Shown in pieces: positions 46,889-59,100 of a DNA stretch of 64,000 nucleotides; the stretch's first letter is position 1, and the number at the start of each line of letters is the position of its first letter. The DNA is from Amorphophallus konjac (lineage: Eukaryota; Streptophyta; Magnoliopsida; Alismatales; Araceae). Where the stretch lies: assembly GCA_022559845.1 (NCBI GenBank), contig CM040123.1, forward strand, positions 296,224,642 through 296,288,641, given 5' to 3'. The position numbers and the translations under genes were made by a program. Below the pieces are notes generated by a model that had not been told where the DNA came from, ran no database searches, and worked only from the letters and a program-made list of their open reading frames with translations.

Positions 46889-49800
46889 TCACTCAAACAT
46901 GTAAGGGAACTGCTGATGCATCTCATCCTCACGCTCCCAAGAAGCCTCACCACCAGAGTGCCGCTGCCACACCACCTTGACCAAGGGGATGACCTTGTTC
47001 CGCAGGCGCTGCTCTCGCCTATCCTCCACGCGGACCGGAAACTCTGGGAGAGAAAGATCTGGAGTCACCTCGGGCCAAACAGAATCCTCGAGCACATGAG
47101 AGTCATCGGGCATATACTTCCTCAACATCGAGACATGGAACACGTCATGCACCGACGCCAACTCAGGGGGTAACTGCAACCGATAAGCTACCTCACCGAT
47201 GCGTTCTACGATGTGGAAAGAACCAATATAGCGGGGACTCAGCTTCCCACGCCGTCTAAAACACATCACCCCCTTCATCGGAGAAACTCTCAAGAACACG
47301 TGATCACCCACGGTGAACGCGAGAGGCTGCCGCCTACTGTCAGCATAACTCTTCTGCCGACTCTGGGCCGCCAACATGTTCTTACGAACCAGCTGCACGA
47401 CATCCACACACTTCTACACCAACTCCGGTCCCGTCAAAACACGCTCACCAACCTCAAACCAATCCAGTGGAGTCCGACACGGATGCCCATACAACGCCTC
47501 ATAAGGAGCCATGCCGATGCTCGAATGATAGCTGTTGTTGTAGGCAAACTCCACCAACGGTAGGTGGTGAATCCAACTCCCCTGCCACTCCAGGCAGCAG
47601 CATCTCAGCATGTCCTCCAAAGTCTGAATAGTCCTCTCTGACTGACCATCTGACTGAGGATGATACGCCGAGCTAAAAGCCAAATCCGTGCCAAGAGCTC
47701 GCTGGAACTCCTCCAGAATCCAGAAGTGAAGCGCGGATCTCGATCCGACACAATGGAGATGGGAATCCCATGCAACGGAATGATCCGCTCCACATAAAGA
47801 CAAGCCAACTTAGGCACACTCCAGCTGACTTTGACCGGTAAAAACCGAGTCACCTTCGTCAGCCTATCCACCAGTAGCCAAATACTGTCCTGGCCACTCG
47901 GAGTCCTCGATAATCCCACTACGAAATCCGTGGTCACGTGGTCCCACTTCTACACAGGAACATCCAAGGGCTGGAGAGTACCTCCCGGTCGCTGATGCTC
48001 CACCTTCACATGCTGACAGGTCCGGCACCTGGCCACAAACTCGGCGACATCTCTCTTCATGCCAGGCCACCAGAACTACCTCCGCAAGTTCTGATACATC
48101 TTCGTCGCACCTGGGTGTACGGTGTACTTGCTCCTATGAGCCTCGCGCAACACCGCACGACGAACCTGCTCCTCGACTGGGACGTACAGCCTACCACAGA
48201 ACCTCACGGCACCGTCCTCGTCGAGCTCCACATTAGCCAAAGCCAAAATCTGGGGCAACTCAGGGTCCGCATGCTGTGCCTCTGTCACCTGACGGCGGAT
48301 GGCAGGCGTGACAGTCAGACTAGCAAGCACTGCCAACCCTGGCTCCTGGGGACTCTTGAGCCTGAACGAAACTTCGGGCACTTGTTCCCAGAGCCTCCAC
48401 TTCCTCAACATCAAGGTACTGACCGCGACCTTCCGACTCAAAGCATCGGTGACGACATTCATCCTACCCGGCTGATAAGATAGGGTGAAGTCATAATCCT
48501 TCATAAACTCCATCCAACGCCTCTACCTGAGGTTAAGGTCCCTCTACGTGAACACATACCTCAAACTCTGATAGTAAGTGAACACCTTGAACTTCTCGCT
48601 GTACAGATAATGCCTCCAGATCTTCAGCGCGAAGATCACAGCCGCCAACTCCAGGTCATGGGTAGGGTAGTTCTCCTCGTGGGGCTTCAACTGTCGAGAT
48701 GCATAAGCCACCACTCTACCATGCTGCATCAACATAGTACCCAATCCGACCTCGAAAGTATCTGTACACACCACAAAACCTCCCGATCCAGAAGATAAAA
48801 CCAACACCGGAGCCGAGGTGAGCAATCTCTTCAGTTCCCTGAAACTCTGCTCACACTCCTCAAACCAGACGAAAGGCACATCCTTCCGCGTAAGTCTAGT
48901 CATCGGGGCCGTAATGCGAGAAAAATCCTGGATAAACCAACGATAATAGCCCGCAAGCCCCAAGAAACTCCGGATCTCCGTCACAGACCTCAGCCTCGGC
49001 CACTGCATTACTGCCTCGACCTTGGCGGGGTCCATGAAAATACCATCACCAGAAATCACGTGCCCCAAAAAGTGCATCTCTCGAAGCCAGAACTCGCACT
49101 TATTGAGCTTCGCATACAACTGGTGATCTCGCAACGTCTGCAGCACCACACTCAAATGGTACGCGTGCTCCTCGGCAGACCACGAATAAACAATGATGTC
49201 ATCCATAAATATGACCACGAACTGGTCCAGATACGGACGAAACACCATCTACATCAAGTCCATGAAGGCTACGGGGGCATTGGTGAGCCCGAACGGCATC
49301 ACCAGAAACTCATAATGCCCGTATCTTGTACTGAACGCAGTCTTCTCCACGTCGGACTCGCGAATCCTCAGCTGATAGTAACCGGACCGCAAATCAATCC
49401 GCGAGAACAGTCGCGCAGACTGAAGCTGGTCGAACAAATCATTAATCTGCGGCAACGGATACTTGTTCTTAATGGTCACCTCATTCAGCTGCCGGTAGTC
49501 AATGCACAACCGCAAGCTACCGTCCTTCTTCTTCACGAACAACACGGGCGCACCCCAAGGGGAAAAGTTAGGACGAATATACCCCTTGGCCAGCAGCTCC
49601 TGTAACTACGCCCTCAACTCCCTCAACTCAGCGGGGGCCATAAGGTAGGGAGCCTTTGCCAGAGGTCCCGTACCAGGCACAACCTCGATAACGAAATCAA
49701 TCTCCCGCTGGGGAGGCAATCTAGGTAAGTCCTCCGAAAAAATATCGAGAAATTCGCACACCACCGGAATGTCCTCGACATCCGGCTCCATCCGGTCCGT

Positions 49801-51587
49801 CACAACCACGGAGGCGAGAAAACCCTGACAACCCGCATCAAGCAAACGACGAGCTCGAATCGCAGAAATAAGAAAGCGGGAAGAGGAAGACCTGATACCT
49901 TGGAAATAGAAGGTGAGTCCGTGAAGTCGCTGGAAATAAACCCTCTTCGAGCCGCAATCCACCAAAGCATGATGTGCCTCGAGCCAATCCATGCCTAAAA
50001 TCACATCAAAGTCCTGAAGCGGCAACGCATGGAGCCTAGCCGGCAAACTCCGCCCTTCCACCGACACAGGAACCTCATCGAAGTAATATGGAGTGATCAT
50101 AAAATCACCCGAAGGCAACTCCACTGCCAAATCACAAGACAACTGGGTCACCGACTCCTCAATACTCAACGCGAAATCCTCCGAAACAAATGAATGAGAC
50201 GCGCCAGAATCGAACAAAACCCGAGCCGCACAACCCAAAATCCGAACGGTACCTTCCATGAGCTGCGACGCCACTGCCTCTGCCCTGGTCATGTGTGTGA
50301 TCTGGCCTCGAGCTCTCTGCCTGCCTCCCACACTAGCTGATCTGGGTAGCGACGGATACTGTCCCTGCTGCTGCTGCTGCTGTGGCCTCTACTGCTGGGG
50401 AACCTGCTGCTGTTGAGGAAACTGCTGCTACTACTGCCTCTGAGGACAGTCACGCGCCATATGCCCTGGCTGGTCACACCGGAAACAAACTATCGGTGAT
50501 GTGCACTGCCTGCCTGGGTGGTACTCACTACACCGTGGACACGGTCCTCACGATCCACCCACTTATCCCTGACACTGAAACGGGACCGGCTGCTGTACAC
50601 TGCCCGATGATGCCTGCCTCTGATCCTTGGACTCCTTCTTACCGAACCCCTTCTTGAAGAACTTCTTGACCTTCGACCCAAAAGACGCAGATCCTGTCGC
50701 CAACGCTGCCGGTGCCGGCGCTCCTGAACCACCCGACGCATGCTGAAAGGAACCATGTTGCTGGGTAGCCGACTGCTGGCTGCGACCCGACAAAGACTGC
50801 CCCTGGCTAAACGGTCCTCGAGTCCTCTGCATATCCATCTCCAAAGAAGCCGCAACACGAGACGTTGTCTTCAGATCAGTGGCTACATTCGCGATCAAAT
50901 GGTGCCTCAGCTCCTGCCTTAAGCCTTGTAACTGGGCGGTCTTCACCCTCTCATGCTCCATGATATGAGGTGCATACCGACCCAGCTCAATAAATCGGGC
51001 CCTGTACTGCAACACGGACATGTCGCCCTGAACCAGCTCCAAAAACTCACGCATCCACTACGTAGCGATATACTCTGGACAGTAGGTACGCTCGAAAGCA
51101 CTGACAAAGTCACTCCACGTAATCTGCTCAAGTGACGAAGCTGGAAGGACGTCTTCCACTCGGAAGACCACCACTCCCGAGCCGTACCCTGCAACTGGTT
51201 GGAGGCCAACATAACTCTGTCCTCCGCAGTACTCCGCGCGGAACTGAACACCCGCTCCATCTCATCGAGCCAACTCTGAGCCACATCAGGGTCTGGCTGA
51301 CCGCCGTAGTAAGGTGGATGAAACTGCATGAAATCCCTCACTGCCCGGCCTGGCCCACCCCTGGTCGACGAGCCCTCACCAGCCTCTCCACCGAACTGCT
51401 GAGACATAAGCTGGTACATGCCACGGAAGAAATCCTCAGCCCCCGGAAATCTCGCAGCATCCGCTGCCTCGGTGGCCGCTAGTGGCGCTCAACTATGCTC
51501 CTCCTGATCCCGCTGAACCTCCTGCTGGATCTCCTGACCTCCAGCCGACTGCCCCTGCTGAGAGCGAGTGCTCCGCCTCGGCGCCAT
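46889..51587 (-). pseudogene. Element D gag-pol (Gag-PR-RT-RH-IN), many TAG stops
   Basis: It starts MAPRRSTRSQQG (51587). In order: gag with a frameshift near 51130; knuckle CFRCDQPGHMARDC (about 50490); protease VLFDSGASHSF and ILGMDWL; RT from [11 protein letters not shown] through FMDDIIVYS; RNase H (the usual DAS reads DTF); integrase with [21 protein letters not shown] and [12 protein letters not shown]; and the Tekay-type C-terminus. Frameshift in integrase near 47700. In-frame stops: TGA near 51490, TAG near 51058, TAA near 50560, TAG at 50431, 50428, 50389, 49606, 49249, 48544, 48523, 48076, 47950 and 47414. Inactive in this copy. Confidence 0.93.
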
Positions 51588-51737
51588 GCTCGCTCCAGAA
51601 GTAAAAGACAGGAAACACGGGAACAGCAAGGTCAAGAAAAACACACGATGCCCGATGCCAGCATCAACTGTACATCATCGTTGTGGACTAATGGACCACC
51701 ACAATTACTTATGATTCTCATACAATCCCACAACCGC

Positions 51738-51750
51738 TGCTCTGATACCA
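51738..51750 (-). other. Primer-binding site of element D
   Basis: The complement of TGGTATCAGAGC lies 2 bp inside the right LTR. This is the plant tRNA-Met primer site. Confidence 0.88.
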
Positions 51751-51752
51751 GC

Positions 51753-54323
51753 TGTAACGACCCGAGAATCCGATTACCGGGAAGGCCTGATAACCCGAGA
51801 CTCGCACCGCCACCCATGAGTCCGAAGACTCAGAAGGGTTAAAAGGATGGTGTGGAGACTACACAAGTATCACAAATAATTACAGAAATTAAACAGTTAT
51901 ATAATTAAGCAAGAAATAAATTAACAGTTTACATGATACATGGTCCACAAGATATAATAAAATAACAACAGTAGTAGTCCACAACTAGTACAGAGACAAG
52001 AAAGAAAAGTACAGCTACATGGGACATACCCCGGCTCTGACCTCTGGCACTAACGCTGGGCACCTGAAGCACGCTGAGCCTCAGACACGCTCCCCTGAGG
52101 CCGCGACTCACCTGAAACACGGTAAAAACACGCAGGGAAGTAGTCTCGGAACCAGACTCAGTAGGATCACTCGAACCCTACCTCACAAACGGAGAAACCG
52201 CTACGCTAGCAGTAAGCGAGTACCTCGGAAAGGGAAGCCCTGCAATCTACAAAACACCGATCTCATGGCACGAAAATTGACACACGTGCCACGGTGGAAC
52301 GATCGAAACACCATGGTCAACACGACAAAACCCGAAGGTCGAAGTCGCATGACTGACAGTCTGTCACTCCCGACTCGACAGGAGTACCTCCCACTAGAAG
52401 CACAGTCGGTAGCGTCCCCTGACGTCTTACACCTCACCGCAGGTGAACTACCTGACTATGGTAGCTCCTGCCAAAGGCACGAACACCGCACAAGTAACCA
52501 CAACCAAGTGACTAGCTGGGGTCACGCTCGTCAGCGTGGGTCCAACCGCCCCCAACCACATGTGCACACACAGACCAGGCGTCCCTGGTCTGGCCCTCTG
52601 ACCGATTTTCCCCTCAGCCGGACTCTGGCTGCAAGACGTGGGGCCTGACGGAAACCGGTCCACAAACCGTCTCTATGGGTAGCCTCTCCACCACTCCATG
52701 GTGGGACCACACGCGTGTAAGCAGGCTACGACTAGTGGAGGGTCACTACGGAGTAGACTCTCAAGTCAACGGAAAACAACGTCCGCATCCGACGACGTAC
52801 GGGGACCGTCCCACGTACCAGCACCGTCGCATAGTGACCACGGTCGGAAAAGAAACGGGGCTGCAAACCACCCGGGACAGCCTTGAGCCCGACGGTCTAC
52901 TCTAGACGCGTCACAGGCTCTGACGGTCTAGGCTGGACCGGCACAGTCACCTAACGGCCCAACACAGGGGCGTCAGACACCCAGTGCAAAACAGCGTGTA
53001 ACACACCTACCCTGGTGCGTTACGGTCTGTGACGCGCCTACCCTGGTGCGTCACAAGATAAGCGAAAACATACTGTGACGCGTGCCACCCGGTGCGTCAA
53101 AGGCCCTGACGCACTCAGCCTGGTGCGTCACAGGCTGTAACGGACCAAGCTTGGTGCGTTACGGTGTGGGAGTGCATCCACTCTAACGCACCCACACAGG
53201 GGCGTCACAAGGTTGTGACGTGCCAAGACTGGTGCGTCACATGCCTCGACCCCCAACGGTCAAAAGCCAATGGTCAAACGCCCCTGACGGTCCAACCCAG
53301 GTGCGTCACAGCACCTGTGGCGGTCTATCGTGGGACCGTCACAGCCCACAGACCCCAATTGGCTGAACACAGGGCTGTAACGCACCCACCTGGGCGCGTT
53401 ACATAGCGTGACGGTCACTGGAAGGACCGTCACACCCGCCCGAGGGTGAAACGGCGGAAAACGCACAAAAAACTGACCACACCCCCGTGCCTCTACCGGA
53501 GAGGGGGAAATCAAAGGGGAATACTCCTGGGGAGCCCTAGCATGCTTCTAAGCCATCAAAACGTGAAATCATGGCTCAAATCTATAGATCGGGCGAACTC
53601 TCCCCAAATCATGGAAAACTCCAAACCCGCATGAATACCCATCTCTCGGCCTACAAATCGCGGGAAAGGAAGGCAAGAGGCTAAGGGACGTCACCCTACC
53701 TCAAATGCGCCCGAGGCACGTCGGATCGACCACAATCGCAAGAAATCGCTTGAAAACTCTCGTTCTTCCTTGAGCTCCTACGGTTCACGAACGCCCTACG
53801 ATCACCTAGCCGTCATCACCTCGCCGCCGCCCCGCGCCGTCTGCAGCCGGAGGGGGGCACCGTCGCGGTCTTGCCGGACGAAGAAGAGGGGGAGAGGGGC
53901 GTTCTCACGGTGGTGGAGAAATGAGGAAGAAGAAGAAGAAAGAGGGTGGGGAGAGAGAGATAAAAAAGGGGGGGGGGTATTTATAGAAAATTTAGAAATT
54001 TCTAAAAATATCAAAAAATCGAAAATCACGTTTCCGCGATCCTTGGAACACACCGATCACAACGGTACCACTCTCGCCTAGGTGAACGACCTGGTTCACC
54101 CGCAACGAGGTTCCGAAGGAATTACCGAAACACAGACCGAGAATCGAAAAATACACGCGAAAAAGCCGCGGAACGCTTCCGGGCCTCCGAAATAACTCCG
54201 GATCGCGTCGATCCGAACACGAAAGATGTCCGAAACGAAATTTCAGACACAACGGAGTCGGACACTCCGAGAAAACTGATCCGGGACCCACGAAGAAGGA
54301 TCCGAAAGGTCCGAGATATTACA
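51753..54323 (-). repeat. Element D 5' LTR (right copy)
   Basis: 2571 bp, collinear with the left LTR with sparse substitutions and small indels. Its palindrome array is at 52955-53435 and has one additional TGTGACGC unit near 53029. Confidence 0.93.
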
Positions 54324-54328
54324 TCATC

Positions 54329-55880
54329 AACATATGTCCCTAAACCATGTCATCGTAAACTCCTAAACCCTAATTCCTACCGGACGCATTAACTGACCGT
54401 CAACCCCACAACAGAAGAACGTGACATCCACAGTCAAGAGATATAAAATAGGGTTTTTTACATATCGAGGGACATAGAGATAGAGAAGAGGGGGACCATG
54501 CGAAAGATAAAATGACAGAGAGTGGGAGAGAAATCAAGTGTAACATAGAGTATGTGAGAAAGAAGATGAAAGCGTAAGAAAGAGTGAGGAAGATAATGTG
54601 AGAGGTTGAGAGAGAGTATGTGAGACTTACCCAGTGGAGTGGAAGAATCCTTCCGTCGCGTGAAGGTCGTTGCAGGTCGGAGATGACAGATGATCCCGAT
54701 GGGGGCGTGAGGAAGGGGGTCAATCGTGAAGGATTTGTGAAAGGGGGAAATCGCAGCGGGCGGGCAAGCGGGCGGTTGTCGTAAATCGTAGGGGTAAGTT
54801 AGTAACTTAAACTTTTAACCTAACTTCAACTCGAGTCAACATCACGGGAGTAACGGTAAGGGTACAACCGTAATCATTAATGATATTTGGAGACTATTTT
54901 TGATAATATACTTATATGAAGGATATATTTTACATAATCAATATTTGCGAGAGTATTTATGTAAAAAATCTAAAAATCTATTTTGAGGATTGTCTGCAAA
55001 CATCTTCCATACCAAGTGTCAACCCCAACGTTGGGACTTGGGAGCAATCCCAAAACAGGCAAGAGAAGGTGAGAAAATTACAATTCCCACCGTGGGTTTT
55101 CGGTTCCTTATCGAGGGTGGTCCGATTGCGACTCCATTTATTCGTACATTTGGGGGAGAGGGATGTGTATATAATCATCTCCTAACATTTTTGAGGAGGT
55201 GCTTTCGCTTTCAAATTGTACTCGATTGTGCTCTCCGACAAGATTTGTTGATACAATCGTAATTGTACCGATCATAAAGAAATTTTATTAATATAATATA
55301 TTATTATGTCATATTAAATTATAATATATTAAAAATAAAAATTATTTCATAAATATTTATTATGATAAAAATATAATAAAAAATTATATATAATTTGATT
55401 GGTTAGCAGATGTGTAATTTAAATGAGAGATAAATGATTCGAATGTTAAAAATTACACATGAGTCGTATCGATCTCACACTGACATGATTCAATATATAC
55501 GACAGAACATACCAGATTAATCGTTCAAACCTTGCTCTCCGAAACCCTAATACATTTTATGCCCCCCATTCCCCTCCCCCACTCTGTACTCTCCAGAAAA
55601 AAAACTTCTCACACGTGGGACGGTCCCAAAGTCTCTCTCTCTCCCCCCCCCCCCCCACCATCTACCATAGTCTACTCGTTGATTCGTTCATAAGAAGAAA
55701 CATATGACAAAGCGGTAAAAAGAAAAAAATCCCCCCCGCGGCCGGCGTTCTTCTTCTCCTTCTTTTATCCATTTCTTCCTCCCCTCTCTCTGTCTTTTGA
55801 CAGCTGTGGTAGCTGACACACTCCATCTTTCCCCCACTGCCTGTGCTACGACCCACCTCTCTCTCTCTCTCTCCACACAC
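54329..55880. other. Intergenic: MULE upstream remnant and subtilase upstream region
   Basis: The first part continues the MULE upstream region broken at 44251. A stretch near 54780-54915 (GGGTAAGTTAGTAA..., GGAGTAACGGTAAGGGTACAACCG, GACTATTTTTGA) looks like plant MULE terminal-repeat sequence, but its partner lies outside the window. 55260-55500 is very AT-rich. A run of C lies at 55643-55656. No gene is recognised. Confidence 0.45.
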
Positions 55881-55882
55881 GC

Positions 55883-55891
55883 TATATATAT
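55883..55891 (+). promoter_or_regulatory. TATA box of the subtilase gene
   Basis: TATATATAT about 255 bp before the start codon, preceded by a CT-repeat stretch (55855-55873). A leader of about 220-230 nt with another CT tract (56121-56143) would follow. Confidence 0.6.
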
Positions 55892-55936
55892 GAGTAGCCA
55901 CCACATCGCTCCCAGAGCATCAGCTCACATTCACCC

Positions 55937-56080
55937 ATGTCATCTTCCTTCTGCATCTCTTCTCCTCCCTGTGAGTCCACTCCACCAATGTCACCTGAAA
56001 CTTCCTTCTCTGCAGCACCATCATCTTCTTCCTCTTCCCTCTTCAACACATTCTTTGGCTTCAGAGTGAGGTGCAGGTAG
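55937..56080 (+). CDS. Possible upstream ORF in the subtilase leader (47 aa)
   Basis: An ATG-to-TAG frame of 47 codons, Ser/Pro-rich (begins MSSSFCISSPP), placed between the TATA box and the subtilase start and ending 63 nt before it. If the transcript starts about 25-35 bp after the TATA, this uORF would be translated first and could dampen subtilase translation. No family is recognised; it could be chance. Confidence 0.3.
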   Translation: MSSSFCISSPPCESTPPMSPETSFSAAPSSSSSSLFNTFFGFRVRCR

Positions 56081-56143
56081 TAGAACTCCTGTAAGTCGTC
56101 GTCGTCCATCAGAGTCAGCCCATCTCTCTCTCTCTCTCTCTCA

Positions 56144-59100
56144 ATGGCCTATCTTGGAAGACCGGCCACATTGCTCCCCCTCCTCCTCTTCTTCCTTGTC
56201 ACCATCACCGGCGCCACAGCTGCTGGGCCCGAGCAGGTCGAGGGGACCTCCCCGCCAGCGCCGCAAATCTACATCGTGCACATGAACCCGGCCCACCGGC
56301 CGGCGTCCCAGCCCACGCACGCCCGGTGGGTCGCCTCCCACCTCCGCTCCCTCTCCATCGACCCCGCACGCCACCTCCTCTACAACTACTCCTCCCTCCA
56401 CGCCTTCGCCGCCAACCTCCTCCCCCACCATGTCCCCCTCCTCCGCGCCTCCCCCGCCGTCGCCCTCCTCCACCCGGACCCCCTCCTGCGCCTCCACACC
56501 ACCCGCTCCCCCCAGTTCCTCGGCCTCCTCCACCCCCAGGATGCCTCGCCGGCGTCGTCCTCCGATGGGTCCTCCTCTTCCCCGCTTCTCCAGGCCGCCA
56601 AGGGTGACGTCATCGTTGGCGTCCTCGACACTGGCGTCTGGCCCGAGAGCGGGAGCTTCGACGACGCCGGCATGCCCGAGGTGCCCGCCCGGTGGCGCGG
56701 CGCCTGCGAGCGCGGCGACGATTTCGCCCCCTCCCTCTGCAACCGCAAGCTGATCGGCGCCCGCAGCTTCTCCCGCGGCTACCGCGTCACCATGGCGGCT
56801 ACAGGCCAGGTCGACGGCGAGGACAAGCCCAAGGAGTACCCATCCCCGCGCGACCGCGACGGCCACGGCACCCACACGGCCGCCACTGCCGCGGGCTCCG
56901 CAGTGGCCAACGCCAGCCTCTTCGGCTACGCCCCCGGGACCGCTCGCGGCATGGCTACCGCCGCCCGCGTAGCCGCCTACAAGGTCTGCTGGGCCAGCGG
57001 CTGCCTCGGCTCCGACATACTCGCCGGTATCGAGAGCGCCATCTCCGACGGTGTCGACGTCCTCTCCCTCTCACTCGGCGGGGCCGCCGCCCCGTACTTC
57101 AGCGACAACATCGCCATCGCCACCTTCGCGGCGGCCGATAAGGGCATCTTCGTCTCCTGCTCCGCTGGCAATGCCGGGCCGAGGGCGGGCTCCGTGGCGA
57201 ACACCGCCCCCTGGGTCGCCACCGTCGGCGCCGGGACCCTCGACCGGGACTTCCCCGCCTACGTCAACCTCGGCGGCGGCGAGAGGTACACGGGAGTCTC
57301 CCTATACAGCGGCCCGGGAGGGACAGGGACCCAGATGGCCCCCCTCGTGTACGAGCCCGCCGTCGACTCCAGCGGCGGGAAGGGGTCGGCCTCCTCCAGC
57401 AGCAACCTTTGCCTGCCGGGGACGCTGGACCCAGCGCGGGTGCGGGGGAAGGTGGTGCTCTGCGACCGGGGCATCAACGCCCGGGTGGAGAAGGGGGTGG
57501 TGGTGAAGGAGGCGGGAGGGGTGGGCATGGTGCTGGCGAACACGGCCACCAACGGGGAGGAGCTGGTGGCGGACAGCCACCTGCTGCCGGCTGTGGCGGT
57601 CGGGAGGGCGGCGGGAGACCTGATCAGAGACTACGTGCAGAAGGACCCCAGCCCGAGGGCGGCGCTGGGGTTCGGGGGGACGGTGCTGGGGGTGCGGCCG
57701 TCGCCGGTGGTGGCGGCGTTCAGCTCGAGGGGACCGAGCACGGTGGCGCCGGAGGTACTGAAGCCGGACGTGGTGGGGCCGGGGGTGAACATCCTGGCGG
57801 CGTGGTCGGGGACCGCGGCGCCGACGGGGCTGGACAACGACCAGCGGCGCTCCCCCTTCAACATCTTGTCTGGTGAGCTGCTGGCTGCTACTCCAGCCCT
57901 TTCGTTTCAGAATTTCATTTTTTTTTGCTTATATATATCCCTCTTATAGAGTAAATTGTGAAGTTGCCATTCCTCCGGTGGGTTTGTGTGAAAGAAACTG
58001 AAAATACCTTGGGACATGTGATCTCATCGTGCCCCTATAAAATATAACCTAAGGATAGCTCTGTCATTTCAACATTTAAGTTTCACTTAAGTTACAATAA
58101 GGATGTAACTGCAATTATTTACTTATATTTAGGGGTATTTTTGACAATTAATGAAAGTCAAGTATGTAATGTAAGTATGATAAATTATAGGGATGTCTAT
58201 AAAAAAGCCTATTATATATTTTTACTGTGAACATAGTTTCAGAATTACCCTTCCAGTTGAGTGCCATTCTTTTTCATTAAATAGTTTATGAATACTCTTC
58301 ATAACTTCATACAGAACATAATTTCATGTGCTAGCTAGTTTTTAAAATCGTTGTATTTCCCCTAGAGAGAGAGAGAGAGAGGGGGGGGGGGAAGAAATGG
58401 CAAAGAGGCAAAGCAAGTTACTAGGTCATTTCTTCTCCTAAAGGGCTGTTTAGATCAACATAAAACACTGAAATCTTTCTAATGACATTTTTTTACCCTA
58501 GTTTATAGCCATTTTGTATGAAAAACAAATGAAGATTCCTTTGTGAAATAGTGGATCTTGATTTTTAATTTTTTATATGTTAATATTTTACATCAAACAA
58601 AGTAATAAGAATTCTGGAATTTTAGTGTTTTCGTCTGTCGGAGGCCCGAACTTAACCCAAAACTTAGGCATTAAATTGAGGGAATGCTTTTATGCTTGTT
58701 TTCTAAGCCAGATGCGGGCACATGACATGCCACAATGCCAAGCTGATCACACTATCATATGTTCTATTTGTTGTGCACATGTAGATAGAATTAGATATTC
58801 TCTAATAAAAAGGAATCTTTGCTTCTTCAAAAGTAGATCGACTTGACTCACTTGCATTTCCTTGGCCTTTGAGAGCTTTCTAGATTCTAGTTCTTCTCTG
58901 TTGCAGTTAGTCCTGGATTGTCATTTTAGAGACCTTCCTACATTCTTTCTTAGTGTTGGCTTTGTTGCACAGCATATCCGTAACTTTTACTGTGACATGT
59001 TGCCGGCCTTTTTTACTTTCCCTGCTACGTGATTCTTACCAGTAGATGACATCTGGTAGCATCTTCCACTTTATATGGGGCCCATATTTGCTTATCTTGT

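Larger units (their letters stand above)
44252..54323 (-). mobile_element. Element D: Ty3/gypsy Tekay/Del-type retrotransposon
   Basis: 10,072 bp with an exact TCATC duplication (44247-44251 and 54324-54328). LTRs of 2570 and 2571 bp begin TGTAACGACCCGAGAATCC and end GATATTACA and are nearly identical by eye. The primer site lies at the right LTR, the polypurine tract at the left, and gag-pol reads on the minus strand. The integrase tail (LRNKVIPLVKVVWQRHS..EASWE) places it with Tekay/Del. Coding is full length but broken by stops and at least two frameshifts, so it is not autonomous. It is inserted in the MULE upstream region. Confidence 0.95.

Noticed and set aside
56141..57876. Long antisense and off-frame open frames across subtilase exon 1 (e.g. 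244 aa minus, 155 aa plus)
   Set aside because: Extreme GC content removes stops in all frames. Compositions are Gly/Ala/Arg/Pro-only, and the sense frame has a full, conserved protease.
57873..57949. Extension of the subtilase frame to a stop at 57949 as the true C-terminus
   Set aside because: The sequence after FNILSG is intron-like (GTGAGC donor) and the catalytic-serine motif with the in-phase remainder lies at 62576. The extension is an intron read-through.
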